Below are positions 1-9,400 of a DNA stretch of 64,000 nt, in pieces. Source of the stretch: JAFDZW01 sp035632315. GTDB lineage: Bacteria; Bacteroidota; Ignavibacteria; Palsa-1295. The DNA lies in contig DASQGZ010000055.1 of NCBI GenBank assembly GCA_035632315.1, forward strand, positions 1-64,000. Direction: 5' to 3'. The number at the start of each line of letters is the position of its first letter. Within the stretch, counting starts at the first letter, position 1. A program made the position numbers and the translations under genes. The notes under the pieces were generated by a model. That model made no database searches, was not told the DNA's origin, and saw nothing but the letters and a program-made list of their open reading frames with translations.

Positions 1-1
1 A

Positions 2-478
2 CACTACACCACAGATTATTTTTACGATAACACAAAGCGCGGGCTGCTCAAAGAAATGACCCAGACGATCGGCAAGAAATATGCCATTCTCGAAACGAAG
101 CCGATCGACTTTATGACGAAGCATCCGAATCTCTATAAGCAACTCAAAGACGACCCGGCGATGGTCGCAAAAATGGATTCGATAGAGAAGATGATTTCTG
201 CACGCGGAGGATTTTACTACATTAAAAAAGAAAATGTTGAGAAGATCGAGTCCGGTATTCAGGACGGCGATCTGATCGGCATTACAACGAGTGTCCCCGG
301 CATAGATTGTTCGCACACCGGCATTGCTGTCCGCGAAAAAGACGGGCGAGTTCATTTTCTGCATGCAAGTTCTGCGATGCACAAAGTAATTATTTCCGAA
401 ATGCCGCTTGCCGAATATCTGGCGAACAATTCCAAGCAAACCGGCATTATTATTTACCGACCGCAAGAAACAAAGTAA
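2..478 (+). CDS. DUF1460 / N-acetylmuramoyl-L-alanine amidase-like protein (3' part)
   Basis: The reading frame is open to the left edge, so only the last 158 residues are present and the start lies outside the window. The visible part begins with a segment like HYTTDYFYDNTKRGLL, typical of the DUF1460 family of NlpC/P60-like (permuted papain fold) cell-wall amidases. A later HTGIAV segment probably carries the catalytic histidine, followed by FLHASS. The catalytic cysteine would be in the missing N-terminal part. Its stop codon overlaps the gatC start by one base (TAATG), suggesting translational coupling. Family assignment is from remembered motifs; cell-envelope location is inferred from the family. 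Confidence 0.72.
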   Translation, partial: HYTTDYFYDNTKRGLLKEMTQTIGKKYAILETKPIDFMTKHPNLYKQLKDDPAMVAKMDSIEKMISARGGFYYIKKENVEKIESGIQDGDLIGITTSVPGIDCSHTGIAVREKDGRVHFLHASSAMHKVIISEMPLAEYLANNSKQTGIIIYRPQETK

Positions 479-822
479 TGATCTCGCGCAAGGACACCGA
501 ACATATCGCTAAGCTCGCCCGGCTTGAGTTTACCGACGCTGAATATGAGCAGCTTACCGGCGAACTTAATGATGTTATCGCTCATATCGATCAATTGAAC
601 GAGCTTGATGTAAAGAATGTCGAGCCGCTTGAGAACATTAACGAGTTGGTCGAGACAAATGTGGTTCGCGCCGATGTCGCTAAAGAATGTCTTCCCGTCG
701 AAGAAGCGTTGAAGAATGCACCGAAAGCTGCAGACGGATTTTTCCTTGTGCCGAAAGTGATCGAACAAGTACGAAAAGAAGCGACGATTTCCTCGGAAGA
801 CGAAGAAGATTATTACGAATAG
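478..822 (+). CDS. gatC: Asp-tRNA(Asn)/Glu-tRNA(Gln) amidotransferase subunit C
   Basis: A 114-residue protein matching GatC in length and pattern: N-terminal helix MISRKDTEHIAKLARLEF, the middle LNELDVKNVEPLENI, and a C-terminal FFLVPKVIE. GatC is the small structural subunit of GatCAB, which amidates Glu-tRNA(Gln) or Asp-tRNA(Asn) in the cytoplasm. The start is the ATG at 478, inside a longer frame; it overlaps the preceding stop by one base. The C-terminus has an acidic tail. gatA and gatB are not adjacent. The gene ends directly against the end of convergent meaB, with no bases between the stop codons. Confidence 0.93.
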   Translation: MISRKDTEHIAKLARLEFTDAEYEQLTGELNDVIAHIDQLNELDVKNVEPLENINELVETNVVRADVAKECLPVEEALKNAPKAADGFFLVPKVIEQVRKEATISSEDEEDYYE

Positions 823-1776
823 TTATTTCTTCCCGAACTCGCTGACAAGTGCTTTCGCCGCCTCATAGGCTGACAATTTCCTTTTCGAAACATCATTGAG
901 CTGTTGCTCCAAACCATTCGTGCGTTCTGCCGTCCAAAAATTTACGCGAAGCATATCCTCTACTAACTCGATAATTCGGTCGTGCTCGCGATCTCTGCGT
1001 TTTAATTGAAGCTGGTTTGTAGTTTCGAGATGAGATCTGTGACGGTCAATTTCCGCAATAACTTCAGCAATTCCCTTCCCGGATGAAGCGATCGTTTGCA
1101 CGACATCGGGAATCCATTCGTGCTCGGCGTGAGTAATGCGAAATGTGAGGATCGTTTTCAGTGCGCGAACAGCCTGCTCCGCGCCGTCGCGGTCGCTTTT
1201 ATTGAGCACAAAAAAATCAGCGATCTCCATTAATCCGGATTTCATTGCCTGCACGGCATCGCCGGATTCCGGAACGAGCACAACGATCGTCGTATCTGCA
1301 GCTTTCGCAATATCAAGTTCTGATTGCCCGACGCCGACCGTCTCGAAGATCACGAGATCGAACCCTGCGGCATCCAAAATATCCGCGGCGTCTTTTGCTT
1401 TTGCAGATAACCCGCCGAGCGAACCGCGGGTTGCCATCGAGCGAACGAACACACCGTCGTTCATCGCAATCTCTTGCATTCGGATGCGGTCGCCAAGCAG
1501 TGCGCCGCCGGTGAACGGACTCGTCGGGTCGATCGCAATGATGCCAACCGTCTTACCGAGTTTGCGATAGGCTTTTGTGAGTTCGGACGTGAGTGTCGAT
1601 TTCCCGGCGCCGGGCGGACCCGTGATGCCGATTCGATAGGCATTGCCAAGTTTCGGAGCAAGCTCGTGCAATAACGCTTCGGCTTGCGGAAGATCGTTCT
1701 CGACAATGCTGATCGCCTGCGCGATGGCGCGGCGATCGCGAAGAAGCACATTCGATGCAAGTGAGGGATTGCTCAC
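823..1776 (-). CDS. meaB: Methylmalonyl-CoA mutase-associated GTPase MeaB (ArgK family)
   Basis: A 317-residue G3E-type P-loop GTPase. Visible motifs are the Walker A GITGPPGAGKSTL (residues about 50-62), the switch region DPTSPFTGGALLGDRIRM, the ETVGVGQSE segment and the NKSD guanine-specificity motif. MeaB chaperones adenosylcobalamin loading and protection of methylmalonyl-CoA mutase in the cytosol. No mutase gene lies in the window, so its partner must be elsewhere. A TAACTTTG sequence (1804-1811, minus strand) resembles a Bacteroidota -7 element just upstream, but without a convincing -33 element. Confidence 0.93.
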   Translation of the reverse strand: MSNPSLASNVLLRDRRAIAQAISIVENDLPQAEALLHELAPKLGNAYRIGITGPPGAGKSTLTSELTKAYRKLGKTVGIIAIDPTSPFTGGALLGDRIRMQEIAMNDGVFVRSMATRGSLGGLSAKAKDAADILDAAGFDLVIFETVGVGQSELDIAKAADTTIVVLVPESGDAVQAMKSGLMEIADFFVLNKSDRDGAEQAVRALKTILTFRITHAEHEWIPDVVQTIASSGKGIAEVIAEIDRHRSHLETTNQLQLKRRDREHDRIIELVEDMLRVNFWTAERTNGLEQQLNDVSKRKLSAYEAAKALVSEFGKK

Positions 1777-1825
1777 GAAATGAAATTGAGAAATATTATT
1801 TTACAAAGTTACGACACAGCACAGG

Positions 1826-2953
1826 CTATAACTGCTTTTCGTACACGCGATACGTTTTATACCGCTCACCGTTCATCATTTCGCAGGCGCGATTCATTGC
1901 GTCATTATCGTCGAGGATCCAGCTTGCTTCACCAAATTTGTAGCCTTTGCGTTCTGCGCGTTCAATCGTTTCTCGATAGAGCATTCCGTCAATGCCGCGT
2001 CCGCGATATTCTTTTTTAATGCCGAGAATAAGAATGCGAAGCGTATCGATCGCTTTTTTCTTTGTAAACAAATTAAGAAGACCTATAGGCAGATTCATCA
2101 TCCCGCGCGGGATGCTGGGTCCGGCAGCGAAAGCCTGGTTGACGTCGGGCAGTGAGAGCGCGAAGCCGATCGTCTCACCGTTATGCTCGGCAAAGAGGAT
2201 CATATCCGGATCGTAAATTTGCTTTAGGTCGGCAGCGACAAAATCGAACTCTTCATCACTCAGTGGCACGAATCCCCAATTTTTCTCCCATGCCTGATTA
2301 TATAAATGTTTGATGCGGCTGACCTCGCCGTCGAATTGTTTTTTGTTAAATGACCGTATCGTGATCTTCGCTCGCTGCTGCAGCTCGGTCGTCACTCGAA
2401 TGAGTTTTTCCGAACGCGATGTTGCCGTCGAAAGCAGCCACGCGTAGAGATCTTTCGCTTTTTTGTAGCCGTTCGCCTCAATGAGATCGATGTAATACTT
2501 CGGATTATATGTCATCAACAGAACCGGAGGGCGTTCGAAGCCTTTGACAAGCAGTCCCATCTCATCGTTCGACGACGGATTTTCAGGACCCATCACGCTC
2601 ATCATCCCCTTCGAGCGAAGAAATCCTTCGGCTTCGTGAAAGAGAGCCGTTGCGACTCGCAGATCATTGATGCACTCAAAAAAACCGAAGAAGCCGGTTT
2701 TATCTTGGTGGAATTCGTTATGATTGCGATTGATAATGGCGGCAATGCGACCGACGATTTTTCCGTCATCTTCTGCAAGAAACCACGCAACTTCACTATG
2801 TTTATAAAACGGATTTTTTACCTCGTCAATGAGCTTCATCCGGTCCATCTCGAGCGGCGGCACCCAGTTCGGATCGTCTCGGTACACATCCCACAAGAAC
2901 CTGATAAATCGTAACTTATCTTGCTTCGAACTGATGCGGCGTACAGTGATCAT
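1826..2953 (-). CDS. GNAT-superfamily N-acetyltransferase-like protein
   Basis: A 375-residue protein containing a GNAT-like fold. The N-terminus (VRRISSKQDKLRFIRF, then YRDDPNWVPPL) is typical of a family of about 380 residues widespread in Bacteroidota and Acidobacteria. A central GIKKEYRGRGIDGMLY resembles the acetyl-CoA pyrophosphate-binding loop (R/Q-x-x-G-x-G/A). Its substrate is not known. It starts two bases after the stop of the upstream secreted protein, so it is the last gene of the porU-porV operon, though a cytosolic enzyme there is unexpected. Family assignment is good, function is unknown. Confidence 0.75.
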   Translation of the reverse strand: MITVRRISSKQDKLRFIRFLWDVYRDDPNWVPPLEMDRMKLIDEVKNPFYKHSEVAWFLAEDDGKIVGRIAAIINRNHNEFHQDKTGFFGFFECINDLRVATALFHEAEGFLRSKGMMSVMGPENPSSNDEMGLLVKGFERPPVLLMTYNPKYYIDLIEANGYKKAKDLYAWLLSTATSRSEKLIRVTTELQQRAKITIRSFNKKQFDGEVSRIKHLYNQAWEKNWGFVPLSDEEFDFVAADLKQIYDPDMILFAEHNGETIGFALSLPDVNQAFAAGPSIPRGMMNLPIGLLNLFTKKKAIDTLRILILGIKKEYRGRGIDGMLYRETIERAERKGYKFGEASWILDDNDAMNRACEMMNGERYKTYRVYEKQL

Positions 2954-2955
2954 CG

Positions 2956-3624
2956 TTATTTCGAAAGTGTCTCGAGCACTCCGAGGACAAGTTCGTTCGA
3001 CTTTGACGTCCCGTCAACAGTTGCCGAGAATGCGTCAGAGGCTTGCACCGCTGCACCTCTGATCTTATTAAGCTGTGCCTGATACAGGTCTTCGTTCGCT
3101 TTCCCACCATGAACCATTACTCCGTCCGGTCCCGCATCAAAACCATTCGTTTGCAAAAAAATAAGCGCCGAGCGAGTAGCCATTACTTGATTCGAAAGTT
3201 TGAGCGAATATTGAACATAGAGTTTGGACTCTTCCTGAAAATTTTTGAAGAACCGATCGATCGCTTTCCAGTGTATGGTATCGCCGAGACGCGATTCAAG
3301 CAAACCGACGCTATCGGTTACACGACGAAGCATTCCGGTTGTTTTCTGCCGGAATGTCTCTAAGAATTGCTGATACTTGGAGAGCGAATTAAGATTGTCG
3401 AAGATTGATGTCGTATCCAAATGTGCCGCATCGAATGGGTGCATCTCTTCGAGACCAAGCCTGAGCGCTTGAAAGCGCACAGTATTCCCGTTAAAACCGC
3501 GTAGTGTATTATTGATAAAATTTACGGCATCGACCTTCGGATCGCCGCCGGTATTTATCTGCTGTCCAACGGCTGGCTGTGAGAGCCAAAACGCGGCAAT
3601 GATTATTAAATATCGTATGCTCAC
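2956..3624 (-). CDS. Secreted alpha-helical protein of unknown function (paralog of the next gene upstream)
   Basis: A 222-residue protein with an N-terminal signal peptide (hydrophobic residues about 4-20 ending near VGQQ). The rest is predicted largely helical, with charged and leucine-rich stretches. I do not recognise a known domain. An ungapped stretch of about 83 residues (from DNLNSLSKYQQFL) aligns with the neighbouring 231-residue protein, sharing roughly one residue in six as identities and many conservative positions, so the two are probably old tandem duplicates. It lies in the porU-porV operon with a gap of 3 bases to the upstream gene and 2 to the downstream gene. Periplasmic location is inferred from the signal peptide. 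Confidence 0.7.
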   Translation of the reverse strand: MSIRYLIIIAAFWLSQPAVGQQINTGGDPKVDAVNFINNTLRGFNGNTVRFQALRLGLEEMHPFDAAHLDTTSIFDNLNSLSKYQQFLETFRQKTTGMLRRVTDSVGLLESRLGDTIHWKAIDRFFKNFQEESKLYVQYSLKLSNQVMATRSALIFLQTNGFDAGPDGVMVHGGKANEDLYQAQLNKIRGAAVQASDAFSATVDGTSKSNELVLGVLETLSK

Positions 3625-3627
3625 CTG

Positions 3628-4323
3628 TTAATGACTCTTATTGGGATCGCCGTACGCTTCCTGCATTTCTTGGCTTGCCTCGATCGTCGCTTTTTGTGAT
3701 GCCGCGCTTGCCGTGATCTGTTTTTTATTATTCTGATTGACAATGTCCGTCAATTCCTGATACCGTTCGTATTCTGTTTTGTCGGAAAATTGGAGTTTAT
3801 CGTTAGCAATGGCAACATGAGCAGTTAACAGAAATTGCATCACGTCGGTAACTGACGCGAAGAATTTTGTAAGCGTTACGGTATATTTATCGAATGCAGT
3901 CTCGTCTTTGTGAAATGCATCGAGAAATTCCTGCATATAGGTCTGCCTATAACGGCGCGGCATTTCCATTCGCATTGCCTGAACCGAATCCTCCACTTGT
4001 GTTTTCAAATGCGAACTCAGCGAGTGATACACATCGAGATACCCTAAAAAATTCTTGATGACCGCAAGATTGCTGCGCAGTTTATCCGAATCTGCTGTTG
4101 CGAGGCCGTTGCGCATCACTACATTGACCTTGCCAAGTTCTTCGTTGAACCGTTCGGCGCGAAGATTGATCATGGACATCGTCGAGTCGATCAACCGCGA
4201 CGCACGAGCATTCATTGCATCCAGCGGATCGCCATGTTGGGCACGTGCAGACGACGACACTGCAAGCAACGCCGCAACACAGAGCGCAACATACAGATAT
4301 AACCGAATAATGGTGTTTGTCAT
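3628..4323 (-). CDS. Secreted alpha-helical protein of unknown function (paralog of the next gene downstream)
   Basis: The best start is the ATG at 4323, which gives a 231-residue protein beginning MTNTIIRLYLYVALC with a clear signal peptide ending near ARAQ. The longer open frame to 4521 overlaps the upstream gene and adds no plausible N-terminus. The mature part begins GDPLDAMN, like GDPKVDAVN in its neighbour, and is predicted helical and rich in charged residues. No known family recognised. It starts 13 bases after the stop of the DUF5683-like gene, so it is probably cotranscribed with porU and porV. A role in T9SS or the envelope is inferred only from position. Confidence 0.72.
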   Translation of the reverse strand: MTNTIIRLYLYVALCVAALLAVSSSARAQHGDPLDAMNARASRLIDSTMSMINLRAERFNEELGKVNVVMRNGLATADSDKLRSNLAVIKNFLGYLDVYHSLSSHLKTQVEDSVQAMRMEMPRRYRQTYMQEFLDAFHKDETAFDKYTVTLTKFFASVTDVMQFLLTAHVAIANDKLQFSDKTEYERYQELTDIVNQNNKKQITASAASQKATIEASQEMQEAYGDPNKSH

Positions 4324-4336
4324 ATCATCATAATCG

Positions 4337-5290
4337 TTAAAACGTCCAGTGAAGTTTCGCTGTCGGCACATAGGCGACAAATCCACCCGGAAGCCGCTGT
4401 GTGACAAGCTCACCTTCAAGCCTGATCTTGCTGTTGTGGTCTTTGGCAAGCAGTGCGGCGTCGATAGCCGACAAAACTCTGTTGGCAAGCATCCCCCACA
4501 GGAAATAATCGGCAATGTCATATTGCAAATTCATATTTGCGCGCATATAGGCGTGGCGCTGTGCATCGGGCGAACTGGTCAGCAAATGAGATGTTTCATC
4601 TTTCCAACCCGGCGAGAACTGATCGTACTTCGAGATCAATTCATAAAATTGCTGTGTACCGCGAGTCGGAAGATTGTGCGTGAAATCCGGGAATCCGAGA
4701 TAATCGAGCGTGTCCTCCGCTTGATTGATCTGTGAAAAATTATTTGGGTCGGTGACGCGAAACGGCTTACCTGTGAGTGAGAGCAGGTAATTGAGCGAGT
4801 CGGCATATTTTGATGACGACCACAGGCTGTCACCCCACGCGTGGAATGCAGTGAGTGAATCGTCACCGCGTTTATTATATACATACCGGCCGTACCATAA
4901 TCCGCCCTCGATCGCTGTGAAGATGACTCCGCGCCAGATCTGGTCGCCGACGTAATATTCGCCCAGCCCCGGCAGGATCAACGAAAGGCCGGCGGCAAGC
5001 AGCCCGCTTTTTTTACCGGTCACGATCGGTTTTTCACCCTCGGTCACATTCGGCACAACTCCTTTCTCGTTATTATTTCGAACGGTCGTTTGCCAGAACT
5101 GATAATTACGAACGGTTTCGTTCGATGCAAGTTCATAACGTGTAACAGTGGTAGTATCGTCAATGAATTGCGCGTGAGCTGATGAGATGCATATAACAAG
5201 AAGCAGCATGAAGATGCTGCTTGCTTGTGAAGAAATTTGTGTCAAACGTCTCACAACAGGAGTTTCACGCAGTGCTGTAATACTTACCAA
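4337..5290 (-). CDS. DUF5683-like membrane-associated protein in the porU-porV operon
   Basis: The frame starts with TTG at 5290, giving 317 residues and a 7-base overlap with the porV end. A GTG at 5254 would give a more normal signal peptide (MRRLTQISSQASSIF.. ending SSAHAQ), so the start is uncertain. After the signal, residues about 95-135 contain SGLLAAGLSLILPGLGEYYVGD followed by a hydrophobic segment, the pattern of DUF5683 proteins that often accompany T9SS genes. The rest has YADSLNYL and DYFLWGMLANRVLSAIDA, another likely membrane-associated stretch. Function unknown; a role in the envelope or T9SS is inferred from the operon. Confidence 0.7.
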   Translation of the reverse strand: MVSITALRETPVVRRLTQISSQASSIFMLLLVICISSAHAQFIDDTTTVTRYELASNETVRNYQFWQTTVRNNNEKGVVPNVTEGEKPIVTGKKSGLLAAGLSLILPGLGEYYVGDQIWRGVIFTAIEGGLWYGRYVYNKRGDDSLTAFHAWGDSLWSSSKYADSLNYLLSLTGKPFRVTDPNNFSQINQAEDTLDYLGFPDFTHNLPTRGTQQFYELISKYDQFSPGWKDETSHLLTSSPDAQRHAYMRANMNLQYDIADYFLWGMLANRVLSAIDAALLAKDHNSKIRLEGELVTQRLPGGFVAYVPTAKLHWTF

Positions 5291-6381
5291 TTTATGCCAA
5301 GACTGAACCGCAGCGTATTGGCAAGCGGGTGATTCGAATCGAAGGTATTAATATAGCTGAAATCGAATGTATAGACATCGTAGCGAAGCCCAGCGCCAAA
5401 TGTGAGGTAGCGCCTGCCGCCGACGACCGTGCCTTCGGTGTAATACCCTGCACGAAGCGCAAGCAGCTGGTCGTACCAATATTCCGCGCCGAGCGCAAGC
5501 ATCAGCGATTTGCCGGTGTTGCCGTCCCATGCCGTGACGAACGATTTGGGCAAGTTATCATAGAACAATGATGAACTATCACGATGCACTAGCAACTTTG
5601 AAATATCAAGAGCAAGCAGGATCTCGTTATATTCGTCTTTTAAAATTTTGTACGACGCGCCGACGCGAAGCTCCGTCGGCAGCGGGTCGGCCTGCTGGAC
5701 ATCGACATACCTCACTTTCGGACCGATATTCATGATCGTCGCACCGACAGCAAGGCGATTCGCTAACTCTTCGACATACGTGGTATCCGGCCGCCACATT
5801 GCGCTTACGTCAAAGCTGACCGAACGGCCGACACCTTTTTGCTTTTCCTGACCGACCGTCAGCGGAGAAAGCGACGACTGAATGTAGCGAACATTACCGC
5901 CGAACCCCCATTCGTTCGAGAGTTTTGTCGCATACCCGACCATCACCGAGTATTCGAACGAATGAAACTCTCCCAACGGATCGGGCGATTGCTCGGTCGT
6001 ATAAATAAATTTACCGAGATTCAAAAAAGTAATGTTCGCGGCAACCGTCCCGCCGAAATTATCGACATCATTCCACTTGAATGTTGCATACTCATAGAAG
6101 AGGTCGCTGTTGAACTGTGGAAGCCACTGGGAGTGAGTGAGGTACACTTCCTTGCCTTTCTGGAACGCCAGACCTGCCGGATTCCAGTAAATAGCGTTGG
6201 CGTTATCGGCAATACCGGTCCCGACATCACCCATACCGCTGGCGCGGGCATCGGGCGAGATAAGTTGGAACGGCACAGCCGTTGTGATGATCTGGTTCAC
6301 CTGAGTTTGCGCGGCGCTGCGGTTAGTCGCGAGACCCAGACCCGTCACCACAAAAAATACAAATACAATATACCGTGTCAT
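5284..6381 (-). CDS. porV: Type IX secretion system outer membrane channel protein PorV
   Basis: A FadL/OmpP1-like 14-stranded beta-barrel protein. After a signal peptide ending SAAQ comes the typical PorV start: QIITTAVPFQLISPDARASGMGDVGTGIADNANAIYWNPAGLAF. It ends in an aromatic residue (FSLGINW), as outer membrane barrels do. In T9SS, PorV shuttles cargo proteins from the translocon SprA to the PorU attachment complex. The ATG at 6381 is chosen over 6417 because an AGGAG Shine-Dalgarno stands about 9 bases before it; this gives 365 residues. It follows porU by 28 bases, the same order as in Porphyromonas gingivalis. Confidence 0.92.
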   Translation of the reverse strand: MTRYIVFVFFVVTGLGLATNRSAAQTQVNQIITTAVPFQLISPDARASGMGDVGTGIADNANAIYWNPAGLAFQKGKEVYLTHSQWLPQFNSDLFYEYATFKWNDVDNFGGTVAANITFLNLGKFIYTTEQSPDPLGEFHSFEYSVMVGYATKLSNEWGFGGNVRYIQSSLSPLTVGQEKQKGVGRSVSFDVSAMWRPDTTYVEELANRLAVGATIMNIGPKVRYVDVQQADPLPTELRVGASYKILKDEYNEILLALDISKLLVHRDSSSLFYDNLPKSFVTAWDGNTGKSLMLALGAEYWYDQLLALRAGYYTEGTVVGGRRYLTFGAGLRYDVYTFDFSYINTFDSNHPLANTLRFSLGINW

Positions 6382-6409
6382 TGATGAGATTCTCCTTAAT
6401 ACACTTTTT

Positions 6410-9400
6410 TTAATCATGCGTTACAATAAACGTCCCGCCGGATGCAGTCGCGATGCCGTTGAGACGCTGAACAGTCTGTAAACGATAGAGGTACATTCCA
6501 TCTATAAGTTCTCCGCCGCCGTCGTCATTGCCGTCGAACGGGATCGTAATGACATTCGATGAAATGCTCGGCACGGAGATCGTTCGGACATGCCCGCCGA
6601 TCGCATTATAGAGATCGAGCGTCACATCGACCGGGAATTCCGGAGGTGCCGGTTGTTCGAACGTAAAGGTCGCTGTCCGGCGAACCGGGTTCGGATAGAT
6701 CGTCACATTAAATAATTTATACGGCGCATCGCTTGCAGCAGTGAACTGCACAGAAGCGAACGACGGATTTCCTGCGGCATCGAACGCACGAACGTTCATT
6801 GTATGCAGCCCAAGAGGCAGGTTTACCTGCTGCACAGTCGTGCCTTTTGTAAAGTCATTCGGTTGTGCTACATAGTTTGCAGCAAGATCGATCGTTCCGG
6901 CAGTAGAGTCGTCCGTCCAGCCGACGAACGAATGTCCGATACCGGACGTCGAAGTATTGAGCCCGGACTCATCGTTGACATCGACGATAAGCACCGAATT
7001 CACAGGTACGATGTCACCGGAGTGAAATGATCGTGTGCCGATATATACGGCAAGCTCCGGTCCGGTATGATCTGCATTAATACGCGTGGTATCGATGCCG
7101 AACACGCGGATATTTTGCGCAACGCCGAGCGCCGAACGGAAATTATCGGAATACCCGAGCATCTTGATCTTCGCATGAGCCGTATCGAATTTAATATCTT
7201 TCGAAACAACGAACGACACGTTGAACCTACCACTGCTTACTGTTGCCGTTCCGCTATAGAGGATTGGTCCATCAACTTGCCACGTGTCGGTGATCGGCGG
7301 TGATTCGGTGAACGTAGAAGTCGCGCTCACTTTCGACGGTGAATCGTAGAGCGTTACGTTCATCGAGCCATTAAATGTGGCGTCGAGGTCGCTGCCGTCG
7401 CATTGATTCGAAACGTGGCCGGATATTTTTAAGAGTGAGAGGGCAGAAATTGTTTGTACGGAATTGCTTTGTTCGTTGTATAGAACGCCGTTAATGCTGT
7501 CGATCGCGAAATAGCTGCGCGGAACAATCAGCCGCTGCGCCGGATCGCCAAGAATAAAATATTTGTCACGGTTCGCGGAGTTGCCGAGCGATCGGCCGTA
7601 TACATACGATACGCCGATCGGCAGTGTCGAGAGCTTTGTCGTGCACGGAACGGCAAAGAGCGACTTATAGAAATCCGGTGCGAACTGGTCGCCGCCATAG
7701 ACCGAGCGGCAGGTCGCCAGCAGCGCGATCGCGCCGCCATCCGGTTTTTTCAGCATTTGTACGCCGCCTGAGATCTTTGCGGCATAATCATCATAGCGGC
7801 TGAAATCGCATGTCGCCGTCGTCACGAACGCCAAGCGATTAATATTTGTAAACTTATTGATCGTTGAAGGCACTGAAAGGATCGACTCGTTCGCCCAGAT
7901 CGTCGGATTACCGTGCCCGACATACGAGATCACTGCCGAACCGGAGTTGAACGCATCAACAATCGCCGCTTCCATTTCCGGTTTTCTTCTTCCGCCTGCC
8001 GAAAACACATTCGGATATGCTTGCCCATAAATTTTTATGAATGACAAACGATCTGGCGTTTCGGCAACTTCATTTTCCGTATCGGTAATATGGTAGAGCG
8101 GATCGGGACCTTTAAGATCTTCATAATAGCGGTCGTCGCAGATGAATGTCACGAGCGAACGCCATGCTCCGTTGTCGCTCGATGTTTCATACTTCGTGAC
8201 TTTTGCAACGTAGTCATTCCCTTCATCCGACGTTAATACCGCAATACGGCCGATCGGAATGTCAACACCATTGTATATGCCGCGTGAATTTTCGCTGAGC
8301 TGAACATAATATCCGTCATCGGAATCGTAGGTCGGTTCGGACGAACGAAATTCTTCGACGTTAGCAGGCTGCCACCACTCATATACCGGAATGTTCACGG
8401 GCAGTGACGTCGTTCGATTCTGATAATCGACATGGCCACCCCCGAAGAGGCAGATATAGAGCGGCACCGTTCCATTATTCACTGCAGAACGCCGAACCGT
8501 AGCTTTAATGAAATCGCGGATTGATGTCGCATCGTTCGCCCCGTACCCGAACTCACGGTAAATGTCTTCGAGTGTTACGACCGCAACGCTGAGCGCGTCG
8601 GTCGCCTGCCCACCCATACGGCGCAGCTTCGCGAGAGCATTCGCCTGCGCAAGCATCGATTGCGGTGCAATAATAATTTCCTGTGCCCCTTGCGTACACA
8701 CTCCCGATCTGAGCGACGGAATTGCGATCGAAGCAACGGCAGCGCTTTTTAATTCGGACGATGTAAATGCATAGAAACGCCGCAAAGAATTTGTGACGCC
8801 TTTTACTTTCAGATCGATATTATCCGATGAAGCTGTCGCAAGCCTCATCACCGATGTCGAGTTCGTCACATCCCAGATCTCGCCGTCGGTTGCATTACTA
8901 AAATTATAATGATACGCGCTCGCGTCGTTATAGAGCATAAACGGTATCTGTCCGTTTGCCAGTGTCGCCGAGCGGCGATAGAAAACCTCTGCAAAATTTA
9001 ACCAGAATGCCGCCGAGAGCTCGTTATCTTCTGCCGAAAGAACAAGGGATGACGGCGCCCCGAGCGATGACGGGACGAGATATTCCATTGACCAGTTACG
9101 AGTCATATATGGTTCGCTGCCGGGTGTGATCGTGCCGCCATCTGTTATCTGCGGAAATGACTGGCCGTTGATACTGACATCGAATAAATGCGTCTGCGTT
9201 GCATGCGAGTTGAATGCCGGACGCACGACCGTCGAATCAGGCGTATATCCAGGCAGATCGGGAAGTCCGACCGTGACGGTTCTGCCGACCGGAACGGATT
9301 CGCCAACGAACTCACGGCTGATATTCGGCTCTTCAAATGTCAGTTCCGCTTCGTGAAGCGCAACCGTTTGTACTGTCGATTGATCTACTACTGCAATTGA

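Noticed and set aside
1804..1811. TAACTTTG as the meaB promoter
   Set aside because: Fits the -7 consensus but has no TTG at the right distance.
3628..4521. Longer 297-aa form of the secreted helical protein
   Set aside because: The extra residues overlap the upstream gene and push the signal peptide inside; the ATG at 4323 gives a normal one.
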